From NCBI RefSeq assembly GCF_946482605.1, contig NZ_CAMLSE010000010.1, positions 124,001-188,000 on the forward strand: DNA of 64,000 bases. The letters run 5' to 3'. The notes beneath the pieces are model-generated. The model was not told where the DNA came from and did not search any database. It saw only the letters and a program-made list of their open reading frames with translations. Below are positions 1 to 8,128 of the stretch, one piece after another. Both the position numbers and the translations under genes were made by a program. Position 1 is the stretch's first letter. Each line of letters begins with the position of its first letter. The stretch is from an uncultured Dyadobacter sp. (GTDB lineage: Bacteria > Bacteroidota > Bacteroidia > Cytophagales > Spirosomataceae).

Positions 1-2
1 CT

Positions 3-74
3 TCAGATTGGCAGGCCTCACAAGATGTAAAAGAAGACTTATTAATGCGCTCTCCCTATCGAATTAATAAGTGA
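3..74 (+). CDS. C-terminal tail of a gene cut by the window edge
   Basis: One forward frame is open from the window edge to a TGA at 72-74 and encodes 23 residues ending in RSPYRINK. The composition (charged, with W, Q and D) looks more protein-like than the other frames here. No family can be named from so short a piece, and it may be non-coding. It would end about 200 bases before the first lipoprotein gene. Confidence 0.3.
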   Translation, partial: SDWQASQDVKEDLLMRSPYRINK

Positions 75-83
75 CCGACTTTC

Positions 84-110
84 CTTTAAACAGGGGAAAA
101 CTCGGAAATG
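84..110 (+). repeat. Upstream element shared with the second lipoprotein gene, copy 1
   Basis: The 27 bases starting CTTTAAACA and ending CTCGGAAATG recur at 2369-2395 with only three differences. Each copy lies close to 150 bases before the -7 box of a lipoprotein gene. This indicates that the upstream region was duplicated with the gene. Whether it binds a protein is unknown. Confidence 0.6.
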
Positions 111-206
111 CCGAGTGGCTTATAGAAACACCTACCCAAAACAACGGCCTGCCACCAAACCCTTTTTTACCGCAGGCTCTTTAAGCCGTACCATTTACGC
201 ATCGCA

Positions 207-238
207 TTTTTCGCAATTCGGCAACGCTCCTATGTTTG
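207..238 (+). promoter_or_regulatory. Promoter of lipoprotein gene 1
   Basis: TATGTTTG at 231-238 fits the Bacteroidota -7 consensus TAnnTTTG exactly. A T-rich block TTTTTC at 207-212 lies 18 bases upstream in the -33 position. The same arrangement occurs before paralogues 2, 4 and 5. Confidence 0.6.
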
Positions 239-281
239 ATCCAGTTCAAAATCTACCAATTCACACTTAAACATTATGATT

Positions 282-1115
282 ATGAAACTATTTCGAAGCA
301 CCCCAATTTTCATCAATGGCATCCTGATAGTGGGTATGCTAAGCGCTTGCCAGAATGAGACGGATATTCCTGTAACGCCAGAAGCCTCGACAGAGACTAC
401 CGATCAAAATGCAAGAACTAATCTGGCAGCTGGAACGCTGTTAACGGATGGAGACATAAGTTTTTCATATGATAGCCAAAATCAGAAGCTCAAGAAAGAG
501 TCACATACCGGCTATTATTATGACATTAGTTACACACCACAGCTTATTACGGCTACTAAAATAAAATATGGCTCTCCCTCGACAGATTGCAAATATACGC
601 TCGATGCCAACGGGCGGTGTATCCAAACGACCACAAGCGCAAACACTTTCATATATCAATATAATGCTGATGGTCAGCTGGCCAGCTATTACAACAAAAA
701 TTATCCGGAGCAGCAAGTAATTTTTACATATACAACTGACACGGATGGCTGGAAGAAATCTCTAACCAAAGTAACGTTCCACGATGTGTATGGCGTAAAA
801 ACAATAGAAATAAGATACTCATACGGAGCAGCGGCAAACTTTATTCCAGACAAACATCCTTTGGCACCAGATGTTCTGCCGGCCGAAGTTAGCAAGTATC
901 TACCGATATTTGGATGCTTTAACACCAACCTTCCAAAAATCCGAGAGGAAGACGTATTCCTTCCTGGCGGGCAAATAGCATCAAGCACTAAGCACCTATA
1001 CACATATACGTTAGGCATTTCAGGCAAAGCCACAAATATTACTGTTAAGAAAACCAATGGAACACTGGTTTCCTCAACCGATAGAAAATACCTCACGCCA
1101 TCATTTAGCATGTAG
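282..1115 (+). CDS. Paralogous lipoprotein, copy 1
   Basis: Predicted lipoprotein of 277 residues. The ATG at 282 is preferred over the one at 276 because it puts the lipobox cysteine (LSAC) at residue 23, as in the four paralogues. After the lipobox come a short linker, an Asn-Ala-Arg motif shared by all copies, and beta-rich sequence with repeated Tyr/Gly/Arg-Cys-Ile and YxYNxxGxL patterns that recall YD/RHS repeats. Near residue 205 it has SKYLPIFG, a family signature. Function is unknown; the signal peptide and lipobox imply an envelope location. It is monocistronic, with its own promoter at 207-238 and terminator at 1256-1290. The closest relative in the window is copy 2 at 2568. Confidence 0.85.
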   Translation: MKLFRSTPIFINGILIVGMLSACQNETDIPVTPEASTETTDQNARTNLAAGTLLTDGDISFSYDSQNQKLKKESHTGYYYDISYTPQLITATKIKYGSPSTDCKYTLDANGRCIQTTTSANTFIYQYNADGQLASYYNKNYPEQQVIFTYTTDTDGWKKSLTKVTFHDVYGVKTIEIRYSYGAAANFIPDKHPLAPDVLPAEVSKYLPIFGCFNTNLPKIREEDVFLPGGQIASSTKHLYTYTLGISGKATNITVKKTNGTLVSSTDRKYLTPSFSM

Positions 1116-1255
1116 CGCAACTTATTAACCAGAGTTAAAAACATTTTATCAGAATTCTCGGCGGCATTCAGGGGAACCAATGTTGATTCGATTCATGTAG
1201 AGGCGAAAATTATTTAAATGTTAATTTGTTATCATTCCTAAATTCAATTGAAAAT

Positions 1256-1290
1256 AAGCTGGCTCGCTAATAAACGGGCCGGCTTTTTGT
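1256..1290 (+). terminator. Rho-independent terminator of lipoprotein gene 1
   Basis: The stem AAGCTGGCTCG / CGGGCCGGCTT has an eight-base loop and is followed by TTTTTG. It lies 140 bases after the stop codon at 1115. The remaining bases up to 1445 show no gene. Confidence 0.7.
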
Positions 1291-1445
1291 TTATGTCCAT
1301 TAAATCTTTAAAGCTACCTAGAGTATGATATCTGATCGACACGAATGGACGAGCAAAGACAATTACCACTAAAAAACCATTTCTTGTCGAAATCGCCTCG
1401 GTAACAGAAAGAATTTACTCCGACCGGGCTGTAAGCTGGAAATAT

Positions 1446-2318
1446 TTAATAGCTTGGCGTTTCCGATTTTCCGGGCAACTCTATAGCCCTTGCCGGCGTA
1501 GGAAAAGAAACGTTGTTTTCGTCAAAAACGCGCTTCACTACTTTCATAGCCGCACTTTTGGCTGGCCCGGGGCCTATTTTGTTCTGTCTGATCCAGAACA
1601 GTATTTCAAAATCAATGCTTTTTTCACTGAAACGAAGGAAATTAAATTCGATCACCTTAAGCGGATCGATAAAATCCAGCTCCTTCATTGCGCCCAAGGC
1701 CAGATGTTCCACCAATGCAAGGTCGTCCTTATAACCGATGCTACCCTCCATCCTTACACGCCGCTCGCCCGAATGCGTAAAGTTCACGATGGGTTTTTGA
1801 AAAATGTCCTTACTCGGCAGCTCGACCTGCTGTCCCTCGAAATTATCCAGCTTCACCGAGCGCAGCCCGATCGACAACACCTTGCCTGTAAAACCGTTCG
1901 TTTCGATCACATCTCCTACCTGGATCGGTCGCTGGATGGCTATGAAGGCCCCGGAAATGAAGTTCGTTGTCAGGTCCTGAAACGCGAACCCGAGCGCCAA
2001 TGCAAGTACGCCCGCGCCCGCGAGGAGTGAGGTTACCGTTTTATCGAGCCCAAGGACGCCTAGTGCGAAGAAAAAACCGGTCGCAAAAATCGTTATGCGC
2101 GTAATGGTCGATATCAATCCCACGAGCGCGATATTCTGCGATGCATGCCCCAGTATACGCTCTATAAACTTACCTCCAAATCGCGCTAAAAACCTGAAAA
2201 CAATCAGAATAACTACCGCAATGACCAGGTTGGGAAGCAGGCGGTATATTTCCACCGTCCATCTGTCGAGCTTGACGGCAATGGGGTCTACAATTTTGGA
2301 TATCTGTGCGAAAATCAT
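1446..2318 (-). CDS. MscS-type mechanosensitive channel
   Basis: Small-conductance mechanosensitive channel of 290 residues in the inner membrane, which releases solutes on hypo-osmotic shock. The start is placed at 2318 (MIFAQISKIVD). The reading frame continues upstream, but those 57 codons look non-coding and run into the shared upstream element of the next gene. There are about three membrane segments: residues 25-45, 68-90 and the pore helix near 95-125, with its Gly/Ala-rich AGAGVLALALGFAFQDL stretch. These are followed by the beta domain (RPIQVGDVIE) and an alpha/beta C-terminal domain. It stands alone, on the opposite strand from the neighbouring lipoprotein genes. Length and motifs are typical of the family. 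Confidence 0.9.
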   Translation of the reverse strand: MIFAQISKIVDPIAVKLDRWTVEIYRLLPNLVIAVVILIVFRFLARFGGKFIERILGHASQNIALVGLISTITRITIFATGFFFALGVLGLDKTVTSLLAGAGVLALALGFAFQDLTTNFISGAFIAIQRPIQVGDVIETNGFTGKVLSIGLRSVKLDNFEGQQVELPSKDIFQKPIVNFTHSGERRVRMEGSIGYKDDLALVEHLALGAMKELDFIDPLKVIEFNFLRFSEKSIDFEILFWIRQNKIGPGPAKSAAMKVVKRVFDENNVSFPTPARAIELPGKSETPSY

Positions 2319-2368
2319 GGATGCTAAATGAATACTGCCGGTACGTCCAACTAGTAGACGACCGTCAA

Positions 2369-2395
2369 CTTTAAACACCGCAAAACTCGGAAATG
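2369..2395 (+). repeat. Upstream element shared with the first lipoprotein gene, copy 2
   Basis: This is the second copy of the 84-110 element. Weaker similarity continues through the whole stretch to the start codon of the gene at 2568, with matching blocks near ACCATT, CATTTT and AGTTCAAAATC. The two upstream regions therefore descend from one sequence. Confidence 0.6.
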
Positions 2396-2493
2396 TTGTG
2401 CGCTCCGCAAAAATTAAGAAAAAGCTACGCGGCGAAGAAGTTCGCTCTACTCGTAACCGGCAGCTCTCCCGGCCCCACCATTCAGCCATTACA

Positions 2494-2525
2494 TTTTCAT
2501 ACGACCCGCTGGCCCGCTATGTTGA
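2494..2525 (+). promoter_or_regulatory. Probable promoter of lipoprotein gene 2 (degenerate)
   Basis: TTTTC at 2494-2498 and TATGTTGA at 2518-2525 align with the -33 and -7 boxes of gene 1, with 19 bases between them. The -7 box has lost the consensus TTTG, so this promoter may be weaker. Confidence 0.4.
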
Positions 2526-2567
2526 GCGAAGTTCAAAATCAATCCATTCACCCATTAAACAACGCTT

Positions 2568-3404
2568 ATGAAACTAGTTCGAAACATCACCATCGCGACC
2601 AAAGGGATTTTGCTCGCAGGACTGTTGGGCGCTTGCCAGACAGAAAATGACAATGCGCCTGCACCGCAAACACCTCCGACGGTGTCCGATCGGAATGCGA
2701 AAACCACCCAACAGGTCGGTCAATTGATTAAAGACGGAGCTATTATTCTGGCTTACAATGACCAGGTGCCAAGTGCTTTATGGAAGGAAATCTATGATAA
2801 CGGCGCATACCATGAATTTACATACGGGACGCAATTAATCACAGGCAAAAGATATATCAATGGTTTCCCTAATCCAACAAAAGTCTTCACATATACCCTG
2901 GACTCCTATGGACGCTGCATTGAAACCGTTGCAGACAAGACACATCTCTACGAATATGATGCTAACGGGCAGCTCAAGAAGTATTACAACAAATCGCAAC
3001 CCAACGAACGAACTGAATTTACCTATAAAGCAGATGCCACCGGAACTGCAAGTTCGCTATCAGCAGTAACGTTCTATGATGCCTCGGGTGCAAAGACCAG
3101 GGAATTAGGGTTTAATTATAGTATCACGGAACCTGTTCCAGACAAATCTCCCTTGAATCCCAATGTCTTTGCAGCCGGTATCAGCAAGTATCTCCCGGTA
3201 TTCGGAAAATTCAGTACTAATCTTGTTCAGTGCTCCTCCGACAAAAAGTTTCAATGGAACGGGCAGCAAGTATCCTCCACCAACTATTATTATAGCTACA
3301 CATTCGATTATGCAGGTAAAGTCAAAAATGTTACCGTCAAAAAATATGACGGGACATTAGTATCCACAACGGATAGAAAATACACGGTACCATCATTTAA
3401 ATAG
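2568..3404 (+). CDS. Paralogous lipoprotein, copy 2
   Basis: Predicted 278-residue lipoprotein with lipobox LGAC and cysteine 23. It shares with copy 1 the RNAK motif after the linker, the GRCIE motif near residue 120, the YDANGQL repeat and the SKYLPVFGKF signature near residue 205. It also has the same C-terminal pattern ending in VSTTDRKY. The body is beta-rich, and no catalytic motif was seen. It has its own promoter and shares a bidirectional terminator with the convergent SHOCT gene. Function is unknown. Confidence 0.85.
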   Translation: MKLVRNITIATKGILLAGLLGACQTENDNAPAPQTPPTVSDRNAKTTQQVGQLIKDGAIILAYNDQVPSALWKEIYDNGAYHEFTYGTQLITGKRYINGFPNPTKVFTYTLDSYGRCIETVADKTHLYEYDANGQLKKYYNKSQPNERTEFTYKADATGTASSLSAVTFYDASGAKTRELGFNYSITEPVPDKSPLNPNVFAAGISKYLPVFGKFSTNLVQCSSDKKFQWNGQQVSSTNYYYSYTFDYAGKVKNVTVKKYDGTLVSTTDRKYTVPSFK

Positions 3405-3413
3405 CGAATTATC

Positions 3414-3443
3414 AAAACGGCCCGGGTAATTTCGGGCCGTTTT
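3414..3443. terminator. Bidirectional terminator between lipoprotein gene 2 and the SHOCT gene
   Basis: The inverted repeat AAAACGGCCCG / TCGGGCCGTTTT carries A and T runs on both sides. It can therefore end transcription from both convergent genes. Confidence 0.75.
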
Positions 3444-3459
3444 AATAATTTGCTATGCG

Positions 3460-4233
3460 TTATAATCTCCCCAGCAATTCCTCCTTCTTTGCTTTAAACT
3501 CCTCCTCTGTAATCTGCCCCTTCTCCAAAAGGATATTTAATTTGCCGATCGTTGCAATGATGATGTCTTGCGGACTTTGGTCCCCGCTTCTCAAGTCGGC
3601 CGTTCCGGTGACGTCATAGGCCATTTCAGGCGTAGGCTGGGCTGGTTTGTCAGGGTCCGAAACTATGCTCAGACTACCGAGATCCACTGTACCTTCCTGA
3701 CTCGTGAATTTATAAGAACCAGTTGTGCCCTGTTGCTGGGAAATCCCGGAAATCTGATGATGCTTGGTATCATAAATCGCGCGTTTTCCATTTTCCTCGA
3801 TCACCAGGCGATGGACAGGAGCAAAATAGGCATAGCGGAAGTTGTTCTGCGAGCCGGTGGCGGTGGGGTTACCGAAAACAGAAGGCCAGGGCGTGCTGAC
3901 ACTGCTTCTCAAATTACCAACATCCTCTTCTGCCGTATTCCTTTCTTCCAGTAAGACTTTCGAAACAATTAGTTCGGCTAATTCCGCACAAAGCTTATCC
4001 ACCGTTGCGCGCAGTGAATTATTAAACATATCGCCCACCATCGTCATGCCGCCTTTCATCCATTGGCCCTGACCACCTAGCTCGGGAATGTTGAACTGGG
4101 CCATCGTTCCGCTTCCACTAACCACCGCGCGGAGGAGAGTTTCGACCGATTGTGACGTCACATTATATTTCGCAGCGATGTCGTCTACATGCCGCTGCCC
4201 GTCTTGAGTCAATGCTTTCATAATGGTTTTCAT
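3460..4233 (-). CDS. SHOCT-domain protein
   Basis: Soluble protein of 257 residues if it starts at 4233 (MKTIMKALTQ). An upstream ATG at 4263 would add ten hydrophobic residues. The last 30 residues (KLNILLEKGQITEEEFKAKK) form a SHOCT domain, a short helical pair found at the C-terminus of many bacterial proteins. The N-terminal part has a helix-turn-helix-like stretch (residues 10-35), then a region with GGQGQW and GGMTMVGDMFN. SHOCT domains are thought to mediate oligomerisation; the role of this protein is unknown. It converges on lipoprotein gene 2. Confidence 0.8.
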   Translation of the reverse strand: MKTIMKALTQDGQRHVDDIAAKYNVTSQSVETLLRAVVSGSGTMAQFNIPELGGQGQWMKGGMTMVGDMFNNSLRATVDKLCAELAELIVSKVLLEERNTAEEDVGNLRSSVSTPWPSVFGNPTATGSQNNFRYAYFAPVHRLVIEENGKRAIYDTKHHQISGISQQQGTTGSYKFTSQEGTVDLGSLSIVSDPDKPAQPTPEMAYDVTGTADLRSGDQSPQDIIIATIGKLNILLEKGQITEEEFKAKKEELLGRL

Positions 4234-4421
4234 TTTTCGCAAAACCAGCAAAAACAATGCCATTACACGCTTTTATCGCCCTACATGTTTATTTACAGGC
4301 AATGTCTTTAAACTTCTTCGATTGCTTGTAGATGTACTTTATCCTTGAAAAACCGCCCGCCGAACGCTTTTTCAAGGCTGCCGTTGGCCCATCGGATTCT
4401 TAACCCCTATGGTTTGTAGGC

Positions 4422-4429
4422 TATGTTTG
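4422..4429 (+). promoter_or_regulatory. -7 box of lipoprotein gene 3
   Basis: TATGTTTG matches TAnnTTTG and is followed by gACCCAGTT, as at gene 1. A clear -33 box at the usual distance is not obvious; the T-rich block at 4368-4373 is too far upstream. Confidence 0.5.
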
Positions 4430-4467
4430 ACCCAGTTAAATTATTATTCAACCTATCAATATTTGTT

Positions 4468-5355
4468 ATGAAACTTCAAACCACTACAGCAAAAATGCTA
4501 GGCGGGCTATTACTGCTGGGCATGCTTGGAAGTTGCCAGAATGAGGATGCATTGGTACCGAAGACATCAGTCACGCCCTCCGGCCAAGAAACGAATGCCA
4601 AAACCTCCGCGTTGGTACCCAAGCTCACCGAAGATGGTGACTACAAGCTAAAATACATTACATCAGGCAGGTACGAGGGCCGCTTGTCACATGTGATAGA
4701 GCCAACCGGTCACACCCTATACTACGGCTATAGTGATGGCAGCGACGGAGATCTCTGGATAACTGCAAAACGTCAATCCAATACGAGTGGAGCCTACACG
4801 AGTCAGATCAGCTACCATGTCGTAAATGGCAGGTGTATTAAAAGCACGGATATCACTAACAACAAAACTTACACCTATCAGTATAATGAGACCGGTAGAT
4901 TAGACAAGATCTTTCAGGATGGCAGTTCAAACAAGCGCGAATTTACTTACGCATACAATAGCACCACCCAGGCAGAGCGTCTTACCAAAATTACCTATTC
5001 AAACAGCAGTGGGAAGTACAAGGAAATTTCCTTTACGTATGTAGGGGGAGGTGGAGCTGGGGCTGGCGCGGAGCAAGTAGACAAATATTTCCTCAATCCT
5101 GAACATACAGAACTAGATAAATATCAGCCTCTGTTCGGAAAATTCAGCGACGTTTTGGTTCGGCAGGTTGATGTTAAGCCGTTTCCTTACAATGGCCAGC
5201 TTATTCCTTATTATACCTTCGAATACTTTTTCAATGCAAATGGATATGTAACATCCAGATGGAGACAGAATTACCCATTCGGATACGGCAATCTTACAGG
5301 GATGACAACTAATATATTTGCATTAAAATATGGCTATCCGGGTCAGGGAGTATAA
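4468..5355 (+). CDS. Paralogous lipoprotein, copy 3
   Basis: Predicted lipoprotein of 295 residues. The start at 4468 puts the lipobox cysteine (LGSC) at residue 23; the upstream ATG at 4423 is part of the -7 box and cannot be the start. The family marks are TNAKTS after the linker, NGRCIKS, YQYNETGRL and DKYQPLFGKF. A glycine/alanine-rich loop near residues 194-202 is unique to this copy. The C-terminal part (GYVTSRWRQNYPFGYG) resembles copy 4 rather than copies 1 and 2, so it bridges the two subgroups. It is monocistronic and its function is unknown. Confidence 0.85.
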   Translation: MKLQTTTAKMLGGLLLLGMLGSCQNEDALVPKTSVTPSGQETNAKTSALVPKLTEDGDYKLKYITSGRYEGRLSHVIEPTGHTLYYGYSDGSDGDLWITAKRQSNTSGAYTSQISYHVVNGRCIKSTDITNNKTYTYQYNETGRLDKIFQDGSSNKREFTYAYNSTTQAERLTKITYSNSSGKYKEISFTYVGGGGAGAGAEQVDKYFLNPEHTELDKYQPLFGKFSDVLVRQVDVKPFPYNGQLIPYYTFEYFFNANGYVTSRWRQNYPFGYGNLTGMTTNIFALKYGYPGQGV

Positions 5356-5445
5356 TGAGTATAACCAAGGCATACCGCTAAATCACACAATGAATATCAT
5401 TGGCATGCTTTGATAAAAGCGATAATCACCCAGTGAATTATCAAT

Positions 5446-5480
5446 AAAAGCGATGCATCTCATATTGACGCATCGCTTTT
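5446..5480 (+). terminator. Terminator of lipoprotein gene 3
   Basis: The perfect stem AAAAGCGATGC / GCATCGCTTTT has a 13-base loop and is followed by a T-rich stretch. The rest of 5356-5705 holds only the next promoter. Confidence 0.75.
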
Positions 5481-5633
5481 GCTTTTATTTACAATACTAC
5501 CTACTCAAAGCTACTTCTTGCAGAAACGTTATTTTTCTATCGCTGACAGGGGATATAGTTTTTGATCATTGTCAATGACTAAATCAATCAACAATACCAC
5601 AAACTTATCCGCGTACACCGATAGTCAAAAGCA

Positions 5634-5665
5634 TTTTCACTCCCTATCACTAAATGCTAAGTTTG
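5634..5665 (+). promoter_or_regulatory. Promoter of lipoprotein gene 4
   Basis: TAAGTTTG at 5658-5665 matches TAnnTTTG. TTTTC at 5634-5638 lies 19 bases upstream, as at genes 1, 2 and 5. Confidence 0.6.
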
Positions 5666-5705
5666 GATTGAAAATCATTTATTCATTTAACTATCAGTTC
5701 AAATC

Positions 5706-6596
5706 ATGAAACAATTTAAAATGACAGGAAGTTTATTCAAATGTTTTCTTTTGGCAGGCCTATTAACGTCCTGCGAAAATGATCAAGCAGTTGCGCCAAC
5801 AGGTACAGACGGAATTACCGTTAACGAACGTAATGCAAAAGCATCATTACTACTTAGGCTTACAAAAGTTGATAATAACAACATTCAATATGTCAAAAGT
5901 GGAAAGTTTTTTGGCAGAATAGCACGAATTAACTCCACTTTTAATGGTGTAGATCATTACACGGAATATACGTATGATGACAATAATCCAGCAAACACTC
6001 TTTGGATCAGTGCAAAAACGTATAATCAGGTAACTAAGCAACTGGGCGTTGAAACTAAACATCAGGTTGCGAACGGGCGTTGCGTGGCGAGTTCAACTGT
6101 AACTAGTTTTTCTACATATTCATACGAGTACAAGTACAACGCAGTAGGTCTTTTGGAGGAAATCAAACAGCTGCCGCCGTATGCAGGAAGCTGGATTTCC
6201 AAGAAATTCACTTATCTGTTCAATCCAGCAACATCAACGCATCGTCTTGACAAAATTTCGTCATATTCAACCAATGGTCTAGTTACTCAGATCAAATATA
6301 CTTATTCCTCAAAAAAGGACAACTACTCGCTTAATCCATCGGAAGACCAATCTATTCCGTTGGATACATATTTACCAATCTACGGTTATTTCAGTGACGT
6401 ATTGCCCGAAAGTGTTGAGCATTCAAATGTGAATAGTGGTGTAAATATTTATAACAAAGTTGATTACTTATTCGACAGTGATGGTTATGTAATTTCCCGT
6501 ACAAGAGAACTGCATCCCTTCGGCAAAGGAAGCAACATAAATGTATCGACATCCACTAGCACTTTCCAATACTCTACCGGGTGGCAAGGGATATAG
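5706..6596 (+). CDS. Paralogous lipoprotein, copy 4
   Basis: Predicted lipoprotein of 296 residues with lipobox LTSC and cysteine 23. Motifs in order are ERNAKAS, YVKSGKFFGRI, YTYDDNNPA, NGRCVAS, YKYNAVGLL and DTYLPIYGYF. It is closest to copy 5, sharing the KSGKFFG(R/K)I and TYDD(N/S)NPA stretches. The gene is visibly richer in A and T than the M48 and efflux genes downstream. It has its own promoter and terminator. The downstream DNA (6683-7023) is a decayed copy of the M48 gene that follows copy 5, so copies 4 and 5 arose by duplication of a block including both. Confidence 0.85.
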   Translation: MKQFKMTGSLFKCFLLAGLLTSCENDQAVAPTGTDGITVNERNAKASLLLRLTKVDNNNIQYVKSGKFFGRIARINSTFNGVDHYTEYTYDDNNPANTLWISAKTYNQVTKQLGVETKHQVANGRCVASSTVTSFSTYSYEYKYNAVGLLEEIKQLPPYAGSWISKKFTYLFNPATSTHRLDKISSYSTNGLVTQIKYTYSSKKDNYSLNPSEDQSIPLDTYLPIYGYFSDVLPESVEHSNVNSGVNIYNKVDYLFDSDGYVISRTRELHPFGKGSNINVSTSTSTFQYSTGWQGI

Positions 6597-6649
6597 TCAA
6601 GAAACAGAGATGAATAGGCAAATGAGCCATACAATCTGCAATATTGTGG

Positions 6650-6685
6650 AATGCGGGACGTCTCATCAACGGCCCGCATTTTATT
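6650..6685 (+). terminator. Terminator of lipoprotein gene 4
   Basis: The stem AATGCGGG / CCCGCATT is followed by TTATTT. Its right half aligns with the terminator after copy 5 at 8101-8128, so it belongs to the duplicated block. Confidence 0.65.
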
Positions 6686-7023
6686 TCCCAGCATTCAGAA
6701 TCGCCTTCTATTTTCTCTCTAATTCCCGGTCCTCATCACCTCCTTCTGGTGCATCAACATCTTCTCCACCAATTGCAACCTCTCCCCAGTCAACGGATCC
6801 GTGCTCAGCATTTTCAAACTCCCCACATCTCCATGCTCGCTTTGGTGAACAAATCCACAAAACCTTTTAAATCAATTCCGTCAGCCTGGAAAATGGCCAT
6901 GGCTTTTTGGTCGACTTCGGTTTCGAGCTCGTGGGAGTAGGTGCACAGAGTATACGCCTGTGAAAGGCCCGTGACGTTCGAAAGTATGATATTGAAGTAT
7001 TCTGAAAATCGGCAAGTCAACAA
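6683..7023 (-). pseudogene. Frameshifted remnant of an M48 metalloprotease gene
   Basis: On the reverse strand, 6814-7023 encodes YSHELETEVDQKAMAIFQ and GFVDLF, matching YSRELETEADRKGMDVLQ and GFVDLF of the intact protease at 8126-9211. Just downstream a different frame continues with EHGDVGSLKMLSTDPLTGER, matching EHGDVGSLKLLSTHPLTEER. The two halves are therefore separated by a frameshift near 6845-6855. Only about the last 110 residues of the protein are represented; the HExxH zinc site and the membrane segment are missing, so it cannot be an active protease. It lies tail to tail with lipoprotein copy 4, exactly as the intact gene lies relative to copy 5. Confidence 0.85.
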
Positions 7024-7104
7024 TTAACTAATCGAAATTCAAAATAGTATAATCCAAAGATATAAAGCCGCTAGCTCGTTCATTTGCACCTATCGATTAT
7101 CGGG

Positions 7105-7136
7105 TTTTTCAAGCTCATCCCTTCATCCTAATTTCG
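7105..7136 (+). promoter_or_regulatory. Probable promoter of lipoprotein gene 5
   Basis: TAATTTCG at 7129-7136 differs from TAnnTTTG at one base. TTTTTC at 7105-7110 lies 18 bases upstream, the same spacing as at gene 1. Confidence 0.5.
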
Positions 7137-7178
7137 ATTCAAAAATATTTTAATCTCACCATTTTTTTCCAAAAATTC

Positions 7179-8072
7179 ATGAAACAAGTCAAAATTATGG
7201 GCAATTTATTTAAATGCCTTTTGCTTTCTGTTTTGTTGGCAGCATGTAACAATGACGAGGTTGTTACACCGGCGGATCAGGCCAGTACCGCAGTAGGTGA
7301 TCGAAATGCCAGGCTTGACCCATTGACCAGATTGGTTAACGATGAAGGGTTTCCAATTCAGTATAAAAAAAGTGGTAAATTCTTCGGAAAAATATCAAAA
7401 TTAGGTAATGCACCGGTAAATTATCAATACGTTACCTATACTTACGACGATAGCAATCCAGCTGCCCTGTGGATAAGCAAGAAAACGTATAAGTCTTCTA
7501 ATAATTCACTTATTGGTGAGCATAATTTCAAAATTATTAATGGTTTGTGTATTGAGAGTATAGATAAAAAAGGAAACTTATTTGAATACAAATACAATCC
7601 ACAAGGATACTTGGATGAAGTCAACAAGTCCGACACAGCGTATGTGTTAAAAGAATCATGGAAATACCAATATGATTGGATCTATCGTCTGACTAAAATT
7701 AAACATCAAAAAGATGGAAAACCCTATCATACTTACAATTTCACATATACGCAAATCGAAGATAAATACCCCCTAAATTTCCCAACCGACAACATCGACG
7801 ATATTAATTACAACCATATTGGTGGCAGTTATATTGGTGGCATCAATGATAAGTACCTGCCATACTTCGGAAAGCATACTAGTCCCCTGATCGATGTGAT
7901 GATTGACAACAATGATGTAACAGGTCAAATTATGACCGGCGCAAGCATATACTTCTCGGGGTATGTAGTGGACGGCGATGGGCTGGTACTATCCAAAAAC
8001 CTTACACAGTATAGCGTTGGTTGGACGGAAACGTTCAGCTATTCTGCTACCAGCTGGCAGGGCATTCCTTGA
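7179..8072 (+). CDS. Paralogous lipoprotein, copy 5
   Basis: Predicted lipoprotein of 297 residues with lipobox LAAC and cysteine 23. Family motifs are DRNARLD, KKSGKFFGKI, TYDDSNPA, NGLCIES, YKYNPQGYL and DKYLPYFGK. The insertion NHIGGSYIGGINDKYL near residues 208-226 is unique to this copy. The gene is strongly AT-rich. It has its own promoter and terminator and converges on the M48 protease gene. Function is unknown; the RHS/YD-like pattern and surface anchoring would fit a secreted or cell-surface role, but that is inference. Confidence 0.85.
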   Translation: MKQVKIMGNLFKCLLLSVLLAACNNDEVVTPADQASTAVGDRNARLDPLTRLVNDEGFPIQYKKSGKFFGKISKLGNAPVNYQYVTYTYDDSNPAALWISKKTYKSSNNSLIGEHNFKIINGLCIESIDKKGNLFEYKYNPQGYLDEVNKSDTAYVLKESWKYQYDWIYRLTKIKHQKDGKPYHTYNFTYTQIEDKYPLNFPTDNIDDINYNHIGGSYIGGINDKYLPYFGKHTSPLIDVMIDNNDVTGQIMTGASIYFSGYVVDGDGLVLSKNLTQYSVGWTETFSYSATSWQGIP

Positions 8073-8100
8073 AATATACCTTTGTACCAATAAACACTGG

Positions 8101-8128
8101 CGGGCCGTCAAACAACGGCCCGGTTTTA
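8101..8128 (+). terminator. Terminator of lipoprotein gene 5
   Basis: CGGGCCGT / ACGGCCCG with a six-base loop, followed by GTTTTATTT. It overlaps the 3' end of the convergent M48 gene by three bases. Confidence 0.7.

Noticed and set aside
2319..2489. N-terminal extension of the MscS gene
   Set aside because: The extra 57 residues are Arg/Ser/Phe-rich and unlike the family, and the DNA is part of the upstream region shared with lipoprotein gene 1.
4423..4467. Start of lipoprotein gene 3 at ATG 4423
   Set aside because: That ATG is part of the -7 box TATGTTTG, and using it would move the lipobox cysteine away from position 23.
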